A stretch of 15,276 bases of DNA from contig JBFMHD010000055.1 of assembly GCA_040752395.1 (NCBI GenBank), positions 1 to 15,276 on the forward strand. Reading direction: 5' to 3'. Origin of the DNA: JBFMHD01 sp040752395 [NCBI: Candidatus Hydrogenedentota bacterium]. Lineage in GTDB: Bacteria; JBFMHD01. Position 1 is the stretch's first letter. The number at the start of each line of letters is the position of its first letter. The translations under genes and the position numbers were made by a program. The notes beneath the pieces are model-generated. The model was not told where the DNA came from, did not search any database, and was given only the letters and a program-made list of their open reading frames with translations. Of this stretch, positions 1 to 7,483 are shown in pieces.

Positions 1-1
1 G

Positions 2-688
2 ATTTTAGCTGATATTTTATATCCTGATAAATGTATTTATTGTGGTGTATGGGGAGAGACCGTGTGTGAAGAGTGTGTTAATAAATTTGAAAGATTAGAA
101 GAACCATATTGCAGTATATGTATGCATCCAGTGAGTAAAAAATCTATAGGCGAGGCAAAGTATATAATATGTATACAATGTCAAAAACGACCGAGATTTT
201 TTAGAAAATTTTATGCACCGTTTGTTTATAGCGGCTATGTAAAAGAATTTATACACAGGTTAAAATACGGTAAAGACTATAGTTTGATACCATATTTTAT
301 AAGATTATTTACAGAAACTATTAAAGGTGTGATAGAGATAGATAAGATAGATTGGATTGTGCCGGTGCCGTTATCTAAAAAACATTTTAGAGTACGCGGG
401 TTTAATATTGTAAAGATTATGGCTGAAAGAATCTCGTATAAGAAAACAAAAGAATTGATTACAAAAAAGGCTGAAGTCTTGCCTCAGGCAGGTCTTTCGC
501 TTTCCCAGAGAATAAAAAATCCGATAAATGCTTTTAGTTGCAAAGAAGAGATTAAAGACAAAAATGTTCTTGTTGTAGATGACATTTTTACAACTGGTAC
601 AACGATAAACGAGTGCGCCAAAACACTTGTTTGTGCAGGTGCTAAAGAAGTAGAAGCGGTTGCGTTCGCTCGAAGCGTCATGGAATAG
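2..688 (+). CDS. comF: ComF family protein, 5' end outside the window
   Basis: This is the C-terminal part of a ComF/GntX-type protein, a family linked to DNA uptake for transformation and carrying a phosphoribosyltransferase fold. The frame is open from base 2, and residues before the GTG at 62 match the family (LADILYPDKC), so that GTG is not the true start and the gene begins upstream of the window. Cysteine pairs CIYC, CEEC, CSIC and CIQC form the usual N-terminal double zinc ribbon. Near the C-terminus VLVVDDIFTTGTT is the PRPP-binding loop of type I phosphoribosyltransferases. The stop is at 686-688 and the next gene starts 57 bases later on the same strand. In Bacillus comFC lies upstream of the flgM-flgN-flgK-flgL genes, which matches its position here. 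The family is certain; the exact role in this organism is not. Confidence 0.9.
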   Translation: MLADILYPDKCIYCGVWGETVCEECVNKFERLEEPYCSICMHPVSKKSIGEAKYIICIQCQKRPRFFRKFYAPFVYSGYVKEFIHRLKYGKDYSLIPYFIRLFTETIKGVIEIDKIDWIVPVPLSKKHFRVRGFNIVKIMAERISYKKTKELITKKAEVLPQAGLSLSQRIKNPINAFSCKEEIKDKNVLVVDDIFTTGTTINECAKTLVCAGAKEVEAVAFARSVME

Positions 689-745
689 AAAAGCAGACCG
701 CTTACTACCTTCACCGATTCCGGATATGGATAAAGAATTATTATT

Positions 746-1708
746 ATGAAAGAGAAATTAGATATTGTATTTTTTGGGTTACCTGACTTGGGAGTTGAGG
801 TCTTGTCCGGTATCATTGAACTAAAAGACCTTGTTGATGTAAAATGGCTTGTATCACCAGGACCAAGAGATGAAAATAATGACCCGCTCATATTATTAGC
901 TAAAAAAGAAAATATCCCTTATTATATTTTAAATAATATTAAAGATATATATTTAAAAGAGAGATTAATAGAATTAAGACCATTTGTTGTTATTGTTGCT
1001 GGTTTTGATTTCAAAATACTACCTGAATTATTGGTTTTACCTTCTTTCGGATTTATAAATATTCATCCATCACTACTCCCTGAATACAGGGGGGGTAACC
1101 CCTATTTCTGGGTTATAGCAAATGGCGAGAAGGAGACAGGAGTGACATTCCATAAAATGGATGAAAATTTTGATACCGGACCCATACTATATCAAGAAAA
1201 AATTGAGATACATCAAAGAGAAAGTTTAGGGACTTTGTTATTTAGATTAGGTATTTTAGCAAAGGAGATGGTTAAAAAACTCATTGTAGATTTATTTGTA
1301 AAAAGAAAAGAATTAGAATTTACTATTCAAGATAAAGAATGTACAAAATTCGCTCCTAAATTAAAGGATAAAGATTTAATACTTGATTTTAATAAAGATG
1401 CAGCAGTTGTGGATAGATTAACAAGAGCAGCTTCTCCTTATTATGGTATGGTAACAAAGTTAAATGGTTTATTAAATGTAAAGGTCTGGGAGACAGCGCC
1501 TCTCTTTGAAAATGAGGATGCAAAATCCAAAATCCCGATGGAACTAAAGCCAGGGACTATAAAATTGATTGATAATAAAGTTGTTATTATATGTTCTACT
1601 TCTTGTGTTGAGCTTAAGGTTATCCAGATAGAAAACATATTTTTAGGTAGTGGTTACAGAGCCTATGAATTAGGGCTGATTAGAGACGGCGACTGTTTCA
1701 GATTATAG
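746..1708 (+). CDS. fmt: Formyltransferase, probably methionyl-tRNA formyltransferase
   Basis: A two-domain formyltransferase of 320 residues, the usual length of Fmt, which transfers a formyl group from 10-formyl-tetrahydrofolate to the initiator Met-tRNA in the cytoplasm. The N-terminal domain carries the catalytic triad: N105 and H107 in INIHPSLLPEYRGG and D143 in ENFDTGPIL, with the same spacing as N108, H110 and D146 of E. coli Fmt. Residues from about 205 on (KFAPKLKDKD, then LTRAASPYYG) resemble the Fmt C-terminal tRNA-binding domain. HPS in place of the commoner HAS, and the RGGNPYFWVIANG stretch, also occur in less well characterised formyltransferases, so a sugar- or nucleotide-modifying enzyme cannot be excluded. 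A TAA stop lies in frame five codons upstream of the ATG, fixing the start; the ribosome-binding site is weak. Probably co-transcribed with comF. Confidence 0.75.
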   Translation: MKEKLDIVFFGLPDLGVEVLSGIIELKDLVDVKWLVSPGPRDENNDPLILLAKKENIPYYILNNIKDIYLKERLIELRPFVVIVAGFDFKILPELLVLPSFGFINIHPSLLPEYRGGNPYFWVIANGEKETGVTFHKMDENFDTGPILYQEKIEIHQRESLGTLLFRLGILAKEMVKKLIVDLFVKRKELEFTIQDKECTKFAPKLKDKDLILDFNKDAAVVDRLTRAASPYYGMVTKLNGLLNVKVWETAPLFENEDAKSKIPMELKPGTIKLIDNKVVIICSTSCVELKVIQIENIFLGSGYRAYELGLIRDGDCFRL

Positions 1709-1716
1709 GTGGTATA

Positions 1717-1757
1717 ATAGAAGCAAGAAGCAAGATAACGGAAGAAGTAAGAAGTAT
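1717..1757 (+). repeat. Purine-rich dispersed word repeat (AAGAAGC/AAGTAAG type), copy 1
   Basis: A tandem of short AAGAAGC and AAGAAGT words interrupted by CAAGATAACGGAA. Related words recur in the spacers at 6605-6636 (inverted), 7396-7421, 10250-10300 and 11700-11732 (inverted). No coding potential is seen. Confidence 0.7.
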
Positions 1758-1762
1758 CAGGA

Positions 1763-1826
1763 CGGGCTACAGGCTACAGGCTACGGACTACAGCCAGCTG
1801 GAGCCCGAAGCCCGGAGCCTGCTGAA
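1763..1826 (+). repeat. GC-rich dispersed repeat, copy 1 (inverted copy at 10306-10366)
   Basis: A block made of GGCTACA, GGACTACAGCC and GAAGCCCGGAGCCTG words. It is almost the exact reverse complement of 10306-10366: about 55 of 59 aligned bases agree by eye. It is markedly more GC-rich than its surroundings. No terminal inverted repeats, target duplication or transposase are visible, so this is a non-autonomous or expanding word repeat rather than a recognisable insertion sequence. Confidence 0.85.
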
Positions 1827-1828
1827 AA

Positions 1829-1890
1829 GTCTTAAGTCTTGAGTCTTGAGTCTCGAGACCTGTTTTGACTCACGACTCTCGACTCCCGAC
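1829..1890. repeat. GAGTCTT / GACTCTCGACTC imperfect inverted word repeat
   Basis: Successive AGTCTTGAGTCTTGAGTCTCGAG words are followed by the complementary series GACTCACGACTCTCGACTCCCG, so the block could fold on itself. It lies between the GC-rich repeat and the C-rich tract in the same spacer. Confidence 0.6.
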
Positions 1891-1948
1891 CCCTAACCCC
1901 TAACCGACGCCCCCTAATATACCCCATCCCCTATGACCCATCCCCTAA
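1886..1948. repeat. C-rich CCCCTAA-type tract (G-runs on the minus strand)
   Basis: The plus strand carries repeated ACCCCTAACCCCTAACC, then CCCCCTAATAT, CCCCATCCCCTATGACCCATCCCC-like units separated by two to nine bases. The minus strand therefore has at least six runs of three to five G, enough to form a G-quadruplex in principle. It lies about 50 bases upstream of the sigma-28 promoter of the flgN operon. Confidence 0.6.
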
Positions 1949-1951
1949 TAT

Positions 1952-1971
1952 CCTTTGTGCCTTTGTGCCTC
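1952..1971 (-). repeat. CCTTTGTGCC word repeat (AGGCACAAAG family)
   Basis: Two tandem CTTTGTGC words. The same word family occurs in the opposite orientation at 10280-10300 (AGGCACAGAGGCACAAAG) and at 11867-11902, always in spacers. Confidence 0.6.
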
Positions 1972-1994
1972 AAGTATAATATACTATCTTTTAA

Positions 1995-2022
1995 TAAAGA
2001 ATATATATTTAAAAGACGATAA
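1995..2022 (+). promoter_or_regulatory. Sigma-28 (FliA/SigD-type) promoter of the flgN-flgK-flgL-fliW-csrA operon
   Basis: TAAAGAAT at 1995-2002 and GACGATAA at 2015-2022 are separated by 12 bases. The known sigma-28 consensus is TAAAGTTT-N11-GCCGATAA, so the -10 differs at one base and the spacer is one base longer. Transcription would start near 2029, about 100 bases before flgN. Its position just before the class-3 flagellar genes supports the call. Confidence 0.7.
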
Positions 2023-2048
2023 ATAATATAGGGTAAAACCCCACATCA

Positions 2049-2089
2049 GGCGACATCCTTTTGAATGTCGCCCCAGCCTTTAAAAAGGC
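2049..2089 (+). promoter_or_regulatory. Two hairpins in the flgN leader RNA
   Basis: GGCGACAT (2049-2056) pairs perfectly with ATGTCGCC (2065-2072) around an 8-base loop. GCCTT (2076-2080) pairs with AAGGC (2085-2089). No T-run follows, so these do not look like terminators. They lie in the transcript predicted from the sigma-28 promoter, and are followed by three GGA motifs (about 2094, 2101 and 2117), which could be CsrA contacts. That last point is inference. Confidence 0.5.
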
Positions 2090-2131
2090 CGGGGGAGATT
2101 GGAAATTGAAAGTGTGGGAGTAAATAGTATT

Positions 2132-2626
2132 ATGAAAGAGTTACTATTATTGTTGCAACGGGTATTGGAAAAAGAAATAGAGATATACGATGAATTTTTA
2201 AATCTCGCCAATTTAAAAAATAAGGTTCTTATAGAGCAGAATATTGAAAAACTTGATACCATAACAAAAAAAGAAGAAGAGAAAATACTTGAACTTAAAA
2301 TTTATGAGGAGAAAAGAGAAGAGATAATTAAAAAAATAAAAGAGAAGATAGGGTTAAAAGAAGGGGCAAAGCTTGAAGATATCTTAAAAGAAACAGGTGA
2401 AAAATGTGAAGATTTAATTGAAATCAGGGATAAACTAAAAAGTAAAATTTTAGAAGTAAAAGGATTAAACGATGAAAATATGAAGATGATAGAGAATACA
2501 TTATCTATAATTAATAAGACGATGAAAACATTGGGAGAACTTACTAAAACAGGTAAATCCTATACAAAAGAAGGCAAAGTCGAAAAAACAGGTGAAGAGA
2601 CACGAACTTTTGATACAGAGGTCTAA
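2132..2626 (+). CDS. flgN: Flagellar export chaperone FlgN
   Basis: A 164-residue, highly charged, almost wholly alpha-helical coiled-coil protein (KEIEIYDEFLNLANLKNK, then long K/E-rich helices), with the size and look of FlgN, the cytoplasmic chaperone that keeps FlgK and FlgL export-competent. It lies immediately upstream of flgK, five bases away. The frame is also open to a TTG at 2099, but that codon has its only Shine-Dalgarno-like sequence one base away. The ATG at 2132 gives the typical start MKELLLLLQRVLEKE and has GGGAG upstream, so I prefer it. FlgN sequences are poorly conserved, so the call rests on length, helix content and position. Expected to be transcribed from the sigma-28 promoter at 1995-2022. 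Confidence 0.8.
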   Translation: MKELLLLLQRVLEKEIEIYDEFLNLANLKNKVLIEQNIEKLDTITKKEEEKILELKIYEEKREEIIKKIKEKIGLKEGAKLEDILKETGEKCEDLIEIRDKLKSKILEVKGLNDENMKMIENTLSIINKTMKTLGELTKTGKSYTKEGKVEKTGEETRTFDTEV

Positions 2627-2631
2627 CTTTT

Positions 2632-4548
2632 ATGGTGAGCCCATTTTTTGGACTGGAGATAGCTAAACGAGGACTTGAAGCATCTCGTAAAGCACTTGAT
2701 GTCATAAGTCATAATATAGCAAATGCTAATAATCCTGACTACTCAAGACAGGAAATAACCTTATCAACAACCGATCCTGTATTTCTACCTGCATTAAGAA
2801 ATAAGATAGACGCAGGGATGCTGGGGAGCGGTGTAGAAGTAGCTATGGTTGATAGAATTATAGACCCTTTACTCTCACAACGCATAGGTGATGCATTACA
2901 GAAAAAATCAGGTTATGAAGAAGAAACTAATATATTAAAGCAACTTGAAGACATATTTGCAGAACCCTCAGATAATGGTATAAGAACAGCGATTGATAAT
3001 TTTTTCTTATCATGGAACGAGTTATCAAAGAATCCCGAGAGTATGGCTGCACGCGCAGCAGTAAGAGAGAGTGGTCAGACTTTAGGAGATGTATTCAGGG
3101 ATATTTATACACGGATCCAGGATCTTGGTGGTGTTGGGATACCCGGGGATTCTGCTGTAGAAACAGCTATTTACGATGCTGTTGATGATATTAATAGAAT
3201 AGGACTTGAACTCTCTGAGATTAATTCAAAGATAAAAGCTATAGAGATAACTGGTGATAACCCGAATGATTATCTTGACACAAGAGATGCCCTGATTCGC
3301 GAGTTAAGCGAGATCGTTGATGTCTCAACATCTCAAACTGATGAGGATGAGTTCAGGGTGTTAATAGCTGGTCAGGTTCTTGTTCAGGGTAATCTTTTCA
3401 ATGAAGTAAGTGCTATAAGAAACAGTGTCACTGACCATCTTGAAATATTTTCAAATCGCAGTAATTATCCTGTTTATGTAAAAGAAGGAAGACTCGCGAT
3501 ACTCCAGGAGATGGCTTATGAGTATATACCAGAAGTATTAAGTAAACTTGATACACTTGCTGAAAGCATTGTTACACGAGTGAACGATTTACATAGAGCA
3601 GGTTTTGGAATGGATGAACAGAGCCCAAGCACAGGGATCAATTTTTTTCAAGCATTTGATTCTGATCCTGATTCAGTAGAGGTATATTCTGTTACTGGCT
3701 CACAAACAATAATGTTTCCCGAGGTACCATTAAATGGAGATACTACAGACGCCTCGGTACCTGAGAATTTTGAGTATGACAATATAAATAGTGGTAGTTT
3801 ACTTATTAATGGTTATCAGATAACTTATGATGCTGATAATGATACTATTTTAGATATAATCAGTAGAATAAACAGCAGTAATTCTGGGGTCATTGCATGG
3901 CTTGACCCGTCAAACAGGCTTGTATTAAAAGCAACAAAAGATTCAAATTATGAGATACAGACATTAAGGGATACAGGTACACTACTTGAAAAATTAGGTA
4001 TCACAGTGGCAAATGGGACTATCCCTGGCTCACAGGGACCTATTGTATCAAGAACCAATGATGGAGATATTATAAACGTAGCTCAACGAATCGAGAGACC
4101 GCCATCTTTAACTGGTCTTGCATTATATATAGAGATTAGCGACGAGGTGATGCAGGATTTATCAAAGATCGCTGCGGCGAAAGGAACAGATACAGACCTT
4201 GATGGTGATTGGGATGAGACATTAGGCCCGACTGATGGGTCGAATGCACTTGCCATATCAGAGTTAAGGAACGAACTTGTTATGAGTGGGGATACCGCAT
4301 CTTTTTCAACATATTATAATTCTCTGACCTCAGAGATAGCTGTAAAGAGTGCTACAGCTAAAAGCAATTATGAACGCAGTGAAGATGAGGTCCTCAGTCT
4401 TAAGAATTTACGAGAGTCTATAAGTGGGGTTTCGATAGATGAAGAACTAACAAACCTTATAAAATTTCAACGCGGGTTTGAGGCAAATGCACGAGTAATT
4501 CGTACTCAAAACGAGATACTTCAGATTTTGATGACAATTGGAGAATAA
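2632..4548 (+). CDS. flgK: Flagellar hook-associated protein 1 (FlgK)
   Basis: FlgK is the first hook-filament junction protein, exported through the flagellar type III system and capped by FlgL and then flagellin. The N-terminus (residues 1-40) has the conserved ALDVISHNIANANNPDYSRQ rod/hook signature, and the C-terminus (about 600-638) has the matching LIKFQRGFEANARVIRTQNE helix, both forming the D0/D1 coiled coil. The 638 residues are a little longer than the roughly 550 of E. coli. Part of the central region, about residues 388-430 (LLINGYQITYD then ILDIISRINS), looks like a flagellin hook IN motif, a module repeated three times in the FlgL encoded next. AGAGGT nine bases upstream serves as ribosome-binding site. 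It begins five bases after flgN and ends three bases before flgL. Confidence 0.95.
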   Translation: MVSPFFGLEIAKRGLEASRKALDVISHNIANANNPDYSRQEITLSTTDPVFLPALRNKIDAGMLGSGVEVAMVDRIIDPLLSQRIGDALQKKSGYEEETNILKQLEDIFAEPSDNGIRTAIDNFFLSWNELSKNPESMAARAAVRESGQTLGDVFRDIYTRIQDLGGVGIPGDSAVETAIYDAVDDINRIGLELSEINSKIKAIEITGDNPNDYLDTRDALIRELSEIVDVSTSQTDEDEFRVLIAGQVLVQGNLFNEVSAIRNSVTDHLEIFSNRSNYPVYVKEGRLAILQEMAYEYIPEVLSKLDTLAESIVTRVNDLHRAGFGMDEQSPSTGINFFQAFDSDPDSVEVYSVTGSQTIMFPEVPLNGDTTDASVPENFEYDNINSGSLLINGYQITYDADNDTILDIISRINSSNSGVIAWLDPSNRLVLKATKDSNYEIQTLRDTGTLLEKLGITVANGTIPGSQGPIVSRTNDGDIINVAQRIERPPSLTGLALYIEISDEVMQDLSKIAAAKGTDTDLDGDWDETLGPTDGSNALAISELRNELVMSGDTASFSTYYNSLTSEIAVKSATAKSNYERSEDEVLSLKNLRESISGVSIDEELTNLIKFQRGFEANARVIRTQNEILQILMTIGE

Positions 4549-4551
4549 TGT

Positions 4552-6546
4552 ATGACTTTGCGGGTAACACAAAACAACCTTTTTAATAATTCGTTATATT
4601 ACATACAGCAGAATCAACGAGAATACGATGATCTTCAGCTTCAATTAGCAACAGGTAAAAAAATTCATAGACCATCAGATGACCCGGTAAACTCTGCAAG
4701 AATACTTGCTCTAAAGACTGATCTAAAAGAGATGGAAAAATATAAAGAGAATATAAAGAATGGGGTCGATTTGTTAAACATCTATGATTCTACTATGGAT
4801 AAAGCTCAAGAGATAGCAAAAAGAGCAAGAACTTTAGCTATCCAGGGCGGGAACGATACTTTAACACAAAGCGATCGAGAGTTAATAGCTACTGAGATAG
4901 ACCAGCTTATAGAAGAAGCTGTTAGTATAGCAAATACAAAATATGAAGGGAGATATATTTTTGCAGGCGGAGAACAGCTGGATCTACCGTTTAATGGCGA
5001 CCCGTTTACAGTTACAAGAGATAATTCAAACAGGATTACCGATGTGCAGTTTGTGGGGAATAAAGCAGCTATATACAGGGAGTATCAAGAAAATAAAAAT
5101 GTTCAGGTTAATATTTTTGGTGATGAAGCCTTTTATGCTCAAAATGAGGTTGTAACTACAGCCTCTACAATAATTAATCAGAGCGGGAACCCGGTTGTTG
5201 TTCAGAATGCTGCACGCGAACTGGATGTATATTTTCCTGATAGCCCGACTGAAGGCTATTTCAGGATAAATGGGGTCGATATTTATTATGACAAAGATGG
5301 TCAGGGTATTACTCAGGGGGATTCTTTACTCGATATAGCAAACAGAATAACTCAATCAGAAGCTGGTGTCACAGCAAGGGTTGTAGGAGAACTTGAGGGT
5401 TATGCGGGTTTTGCTGACCCTGATGCTGCTATCGGGTTTCCACCAGCAGCTAATGGAGATAACAGTATCTCAATAAATGGTGTCAGTATAGAATTTAATG
5501 TTAATGATTCGCTTAATGATATTATTACAAGACTTAATAATGTTTCAGACAAGACAAATGTCACTGCATCAACTGAAGAGGATGCTTTAGGGAATTATCA
5601 TATAGTTTTAAGTGGCGGTGTGGAGATAGATGATGTTGCTGTACCGCCAAAAGCAGGTGTCTTTACAACGCTTGGTATAACAACAAGTGACCAGACAGGT
5701 GTCTCGTATCCGAATAATCTTATAAAGCAGGTTATATCCTCCAATTCTGTAAATGATCCAACAGCTCCTTTAAACACACAATTTTCAGGTGCAATAAATG
5801 GGAACATTAACATAAATGGGGTTGATATAGCTGTTAATGTGAATAATAGTTTAATAGCGTTAGCTGCTCAGATCGATGCTTTAGCGGGTATAACCTCTTA
5901 TGTTAATAATGATAATCAGCTTGTGATATCAGGTGCGAATATAAGTATAGATACATTAGCCCCACCACCGCCAGCAGCACCACAATCAAATATCTTTGAT
6001 GAGAATAGACTCGGGATTATGAGTTCAACCGCTCAGGATATAGCTATTAATGGTCCAGCGTATCAGCTTTCCTTAACAACAAATAATCCGGGACAGATAT
6101 CGATGGAAGACATTAATGGAGGCAAGTTTTTAACACAGGATTTGATGCTTATAGATGAATTAAGAAAGCCTGCAAATAATTATTCGGATCAGGCAACGCT
6201 TGAGAGGATAACTCTTTTCGAGGCTTTAATAAGATTGCGGGATGACTTGATAACTGGTGGTTCTGCACTTGATGACGTGCGAGGCAGAGATATAGAATAC
6301 CTTGATAATTATCTTAATAATTCAGGGGGGGTACGCACTACAGTTGGTGCGAGAGTAAATAGATTAGAGGAAGCAGAAAACCGACTTGAAGATTATACTA
6401 TTACAACAACCGATGCATTAAGCAGATTAGAAGACGTGGATTTAGCAGAAGTTATAAGTGAGTTACAAAAACATAGTATTATGAGTCAGGCCTCTTTAGC
6501 TGCAAGTTCAAGAATATTTCAGACAAGTTTACTAAATTTTCTATGA
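4552..6546 (+). CDS. flgL: Flagellar hook-associated protein 3 (FlgL), enlarged
   Basis: FlgL, the junction protein that links FlgK to the filament. Residues 1-140 form the flagellin-like N-terminal D0/D1 helices (RVTQNNLFNNSLYYIQ, GKKIHRPSDDPVNSARI, ANTKYEGRYIFAGGE). The last 60 residues (LEDVDLAEVISELQKHSIMS to SLLNFL) are the C-terminal partner helix. At 664 residues it is about twice the 317 of E. coli FlgL. The extra length is central, with three units resembling flagellin hook IN motifs at about 234-280 (FRINGVDIYYD), 303-345 (SINGVSIEFNVNDSLNDII) and 415-455 (NINGVDIAVNVNNSL), plus an AP-rich linker (APPPPAAP) near 470. GGAGAA six bases before the ATG is the ribosome-binding site. Co-transcribed with flgK. 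The identity is firm; the reason for the expansion is unknown. Confidence 0.93.
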   Translation: MTLRVTQNNLFNNSLYYIQQNQREYDDLQLQLATGKKIHRPSDDPVNSARILALKTDLKEMEKYKENIKNGVDLLNIYDSTMDKAQEIAKRARTLAIQGGNDTLTQSDRELIATEIDQLIEEAVSIANTKYEGRYIFAGGEQLDLPFNGDPFTVTRDNSNRITDVQFVGNKAAIYREYQENKNVQVNIFGDEAFYAQNEVVTTASTIINQSGNPVVVQNAARELDVYFPDSPTEGYFRINGVDIYYDKDGQGITQGDSLLDIANRITQSEAGVTARVVGELEGYAGFADPDAAIGFPPAANGDNSISINGVSIEFNVNDSLNDIITRLNNVSDKTNVTASTEEDALGNYHIVLSGGVEIDDVAVPPKAGVFTTLGITTSDQTGVSYPNNLIKQVISSNSVNDPTAPLNTQFSGAINGNININGVDIAVNVNNSLIALAAQIDALAGITSYVNNDNQLVISGANISIDTLAPPPPAAPQSNIFDENRLGIMSSTAQDIAINGPAYQLSLTTNNPGQISMEDINGGKFLTQDLMLIDELRKPANNYSDQATLERITLFEALIRLRDDLITGGSALDDVRGRDIEYLDNYLNNSGGVRTTVGARVNRLEEAENRLEDYTITTTDALSRLEDVDLAEVISELQKHSIMSQASLAASSRIFQTSLLNFL

Positions 6547-6604
6547 AATTAATGCTTGAATTAATATTTAAATTGTAGTAAAATAATAAATAGAAGTTCG
6601 GAGT

Positions 6605-6636
6605 TCTGATACTTCTCACTTCTTACTTCTTACTTT
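6605..6636 (-). repeat. Purine-rich dispersed word repeat, inverted copy before fliW
   Basis: ACTTCTCACTTCTTACTTC words, the reverse complement of the AAGTAAGAAGT words at 1741-1757 and 7405-7417. It occupies most of the 107-base flgL-fliW spacer and ends five bases before the fliW ribosome-binding site. Confidence 0.65.
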
Positions 6637-6653
6637 TTCAGAGGAGTTACAAT

Positions 6654-7136
6654 TTGAGAATCAAAACTAAACCCTATGGTGAAGTTGAAATAAATGAAGC
6701 TAATATTATAAAAATAGTTGATGGTTTATTTGGGTTTCCTGGTCTTGAAAATTATGTATTTCTGGAGTCAAAAACAGAGGGTCCCTTTTTATGGCTGCAG
6801 AGTCTTGACGAGCCAGGATTGGCATTTGTGGTTATCAGACCCGAAGAATTTAAAGCAGATTATAAACTAAGCGTTGCACTTGAAGACATTAAATCAATAG
6901 GTTTAGAATCACCGGATGAAGCTGTAAGCATTGCATTAGTTGTGATTCCTCCTGACCCGAAACAGATGACCGCAAATCTTCAAGGACCGATTGTGCTGAA
7001 CGTACAATCCAAAATCGCAAGACAGATGATATCATTAAATCCTGAATATAAAATAAAACATCATATATTAGATGAGATGAAAGTTTTACTCGAGAAAACC
7101 AAAGAAGGAATGCATAAAGAGGAAGTGAAGGATTAA
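6654..7136 (+). CDS. fliW: Flagellar assembly factor FliW
   Basis: FliW is a small cytoplasmic beta-barrel protein that binds flagellin and, when free, binds CsrA and removes it from flagellin mRNA. The 160 residues are close to the family length of about 150. The motif [15 protein letters not shown] and the following [20 protein letters not shown] are characteristic. Translation starts at a TTG: GAGGAG at 6641-6646 is seven bases upstream, and the resulting [13 protein letters not shown] is where family members begin. The stop TAA shares its last A with the ATG of csrA, so the two partners are probably translationally coupled. Expected to be transcribed with flgN-flgK-flgL; no separate promoter is obvious. 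Confidence 0.97.
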   Translation: MRIKTKPYGEVEINEANIIKIVDGLFGFPGLENYVFLESKTEGPFLWLQSLDEPGLAFVVIRPEEFKADYKLSVALEDIKSIGLESPDEAVSIALVVIPPDPKQMTANLQGPIVLNVQSKIARQMISLNPEYKIKHHILDEMKVLLEKTKEGMHKEEVKD

Positions 7137-7381
7137 TGCTTGTTTTAGCAAGAAAGATTAATCAATCTATAATGATAGGTGATAATGTTGAAATTGTTAT
7201 TGTTGATGTACAGGGTGACCAGGTAAAAGTTGGTATTCAGGCGCCTAAAGAAATTAAAATTTTTAGAAAAGAGATATATGATGAGATACAGCGAGAGAAT
7301 ATACTCGCAGCGAGCGCATCGGAAAAAGCACTTGAAAAAATAGAAGAATTACTACCTAAAAAGAAAGACAGAGAAAAGTAA
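7136..7381 (+). CDS. csrA: Translational regulator CsrA
   Basis: CsrA is a homodimeric RNA-binding protein that recognises GGA in hairpin loops and represses translation, classically of flagellin when paired with FliW. The 81-residue sequence has the full fold ([38 protein letters not shown]). The RNA-contact residues L4 and R44 known from E. coli are conserved. N55, which I recall as important for FliW sensitivity in Bacillus, is also present (QRENI). The charged C-terminal tail ([12 protein letters not shown]) is longer than in the 61-residue E. coli protein. The ATG overlaps the fliW stop by one base. Its likely targets are the flagellin leaders starting 95 bases downstream, which carry GGA-loop hairpins. 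Confidence 0.97.
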   Translation: MLVLARKINQSIMIGDNVEIVIVDVQGDQVKVGIQAPKEIKIFRKEIYDEIQRENILAASASEKALEKIEELLPKKKDREK

Positions 7382-7395
7382 TAACACAGGTATAG

Positions 7396-7421
7396 ATAGA
7401 AGACAGAAGTAAGAAGTGATA
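7396..7421 (+). repeat. Purine-rich dispersed word repeat, copy after csrA
   Basis: AGAAGACAGAAGTAAGAAG followed by TGATACG, the same AAGTAAGAAGTGATAC word that appears inverted at 6605-6625. It lies between csrA and the flagellin promoter. Confidence 0.6.
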
Positions 7422-7442
7422 CGAAAAAAAATAAAAAAATAT

Positions 7443-7469
7443 TAAAGTTTTAATAAAGTTTGTCGATAA
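7443..7469 (+). promoter_or_regulatory. Sigma-28 promoter upstream of flagellin 1
   Basis: TAAAGTTT at 7443-7450, an 11-base spacer, and GTCGATAA at 7462-7469 match the sigma-28 consensus TAAAGTTT-N11-GCCGATAA at all but one base. A second TAAAGTTT at 7454-7461 abuts the -10 and is wrongly spaced to act as a -35. Transcription would start near 7476, giving a leader of about 325 bases before flagellin 1 that contains two terminator-like hairpins. The promoter could therefore drive flagellin, a short leader RNA, or both. Confidence 0.85.
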
Positions 7470-7483
7470 TATTAATGAATAGG

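Noticed and set aside
484-891. A 135-codon minus-strand frame across the comF-fmt junction.
   Set aside because: It is a shadow of comF and fmt, both of which have clear family motifs on the plus strand.
1717-1980. A CRISPR array in the repeat-rich spacer.
   Set aside because: The repeats are short, irregular words without constant-length repeats, unique spacers or cas genes.
2099-2131. TTG at 2099 as the start of flgN.
   Set aside because: The G-rich sequence before it leaves only one base of spacing. The ATG at 2132 gives the typical FlgN N-terminus with better spacing.
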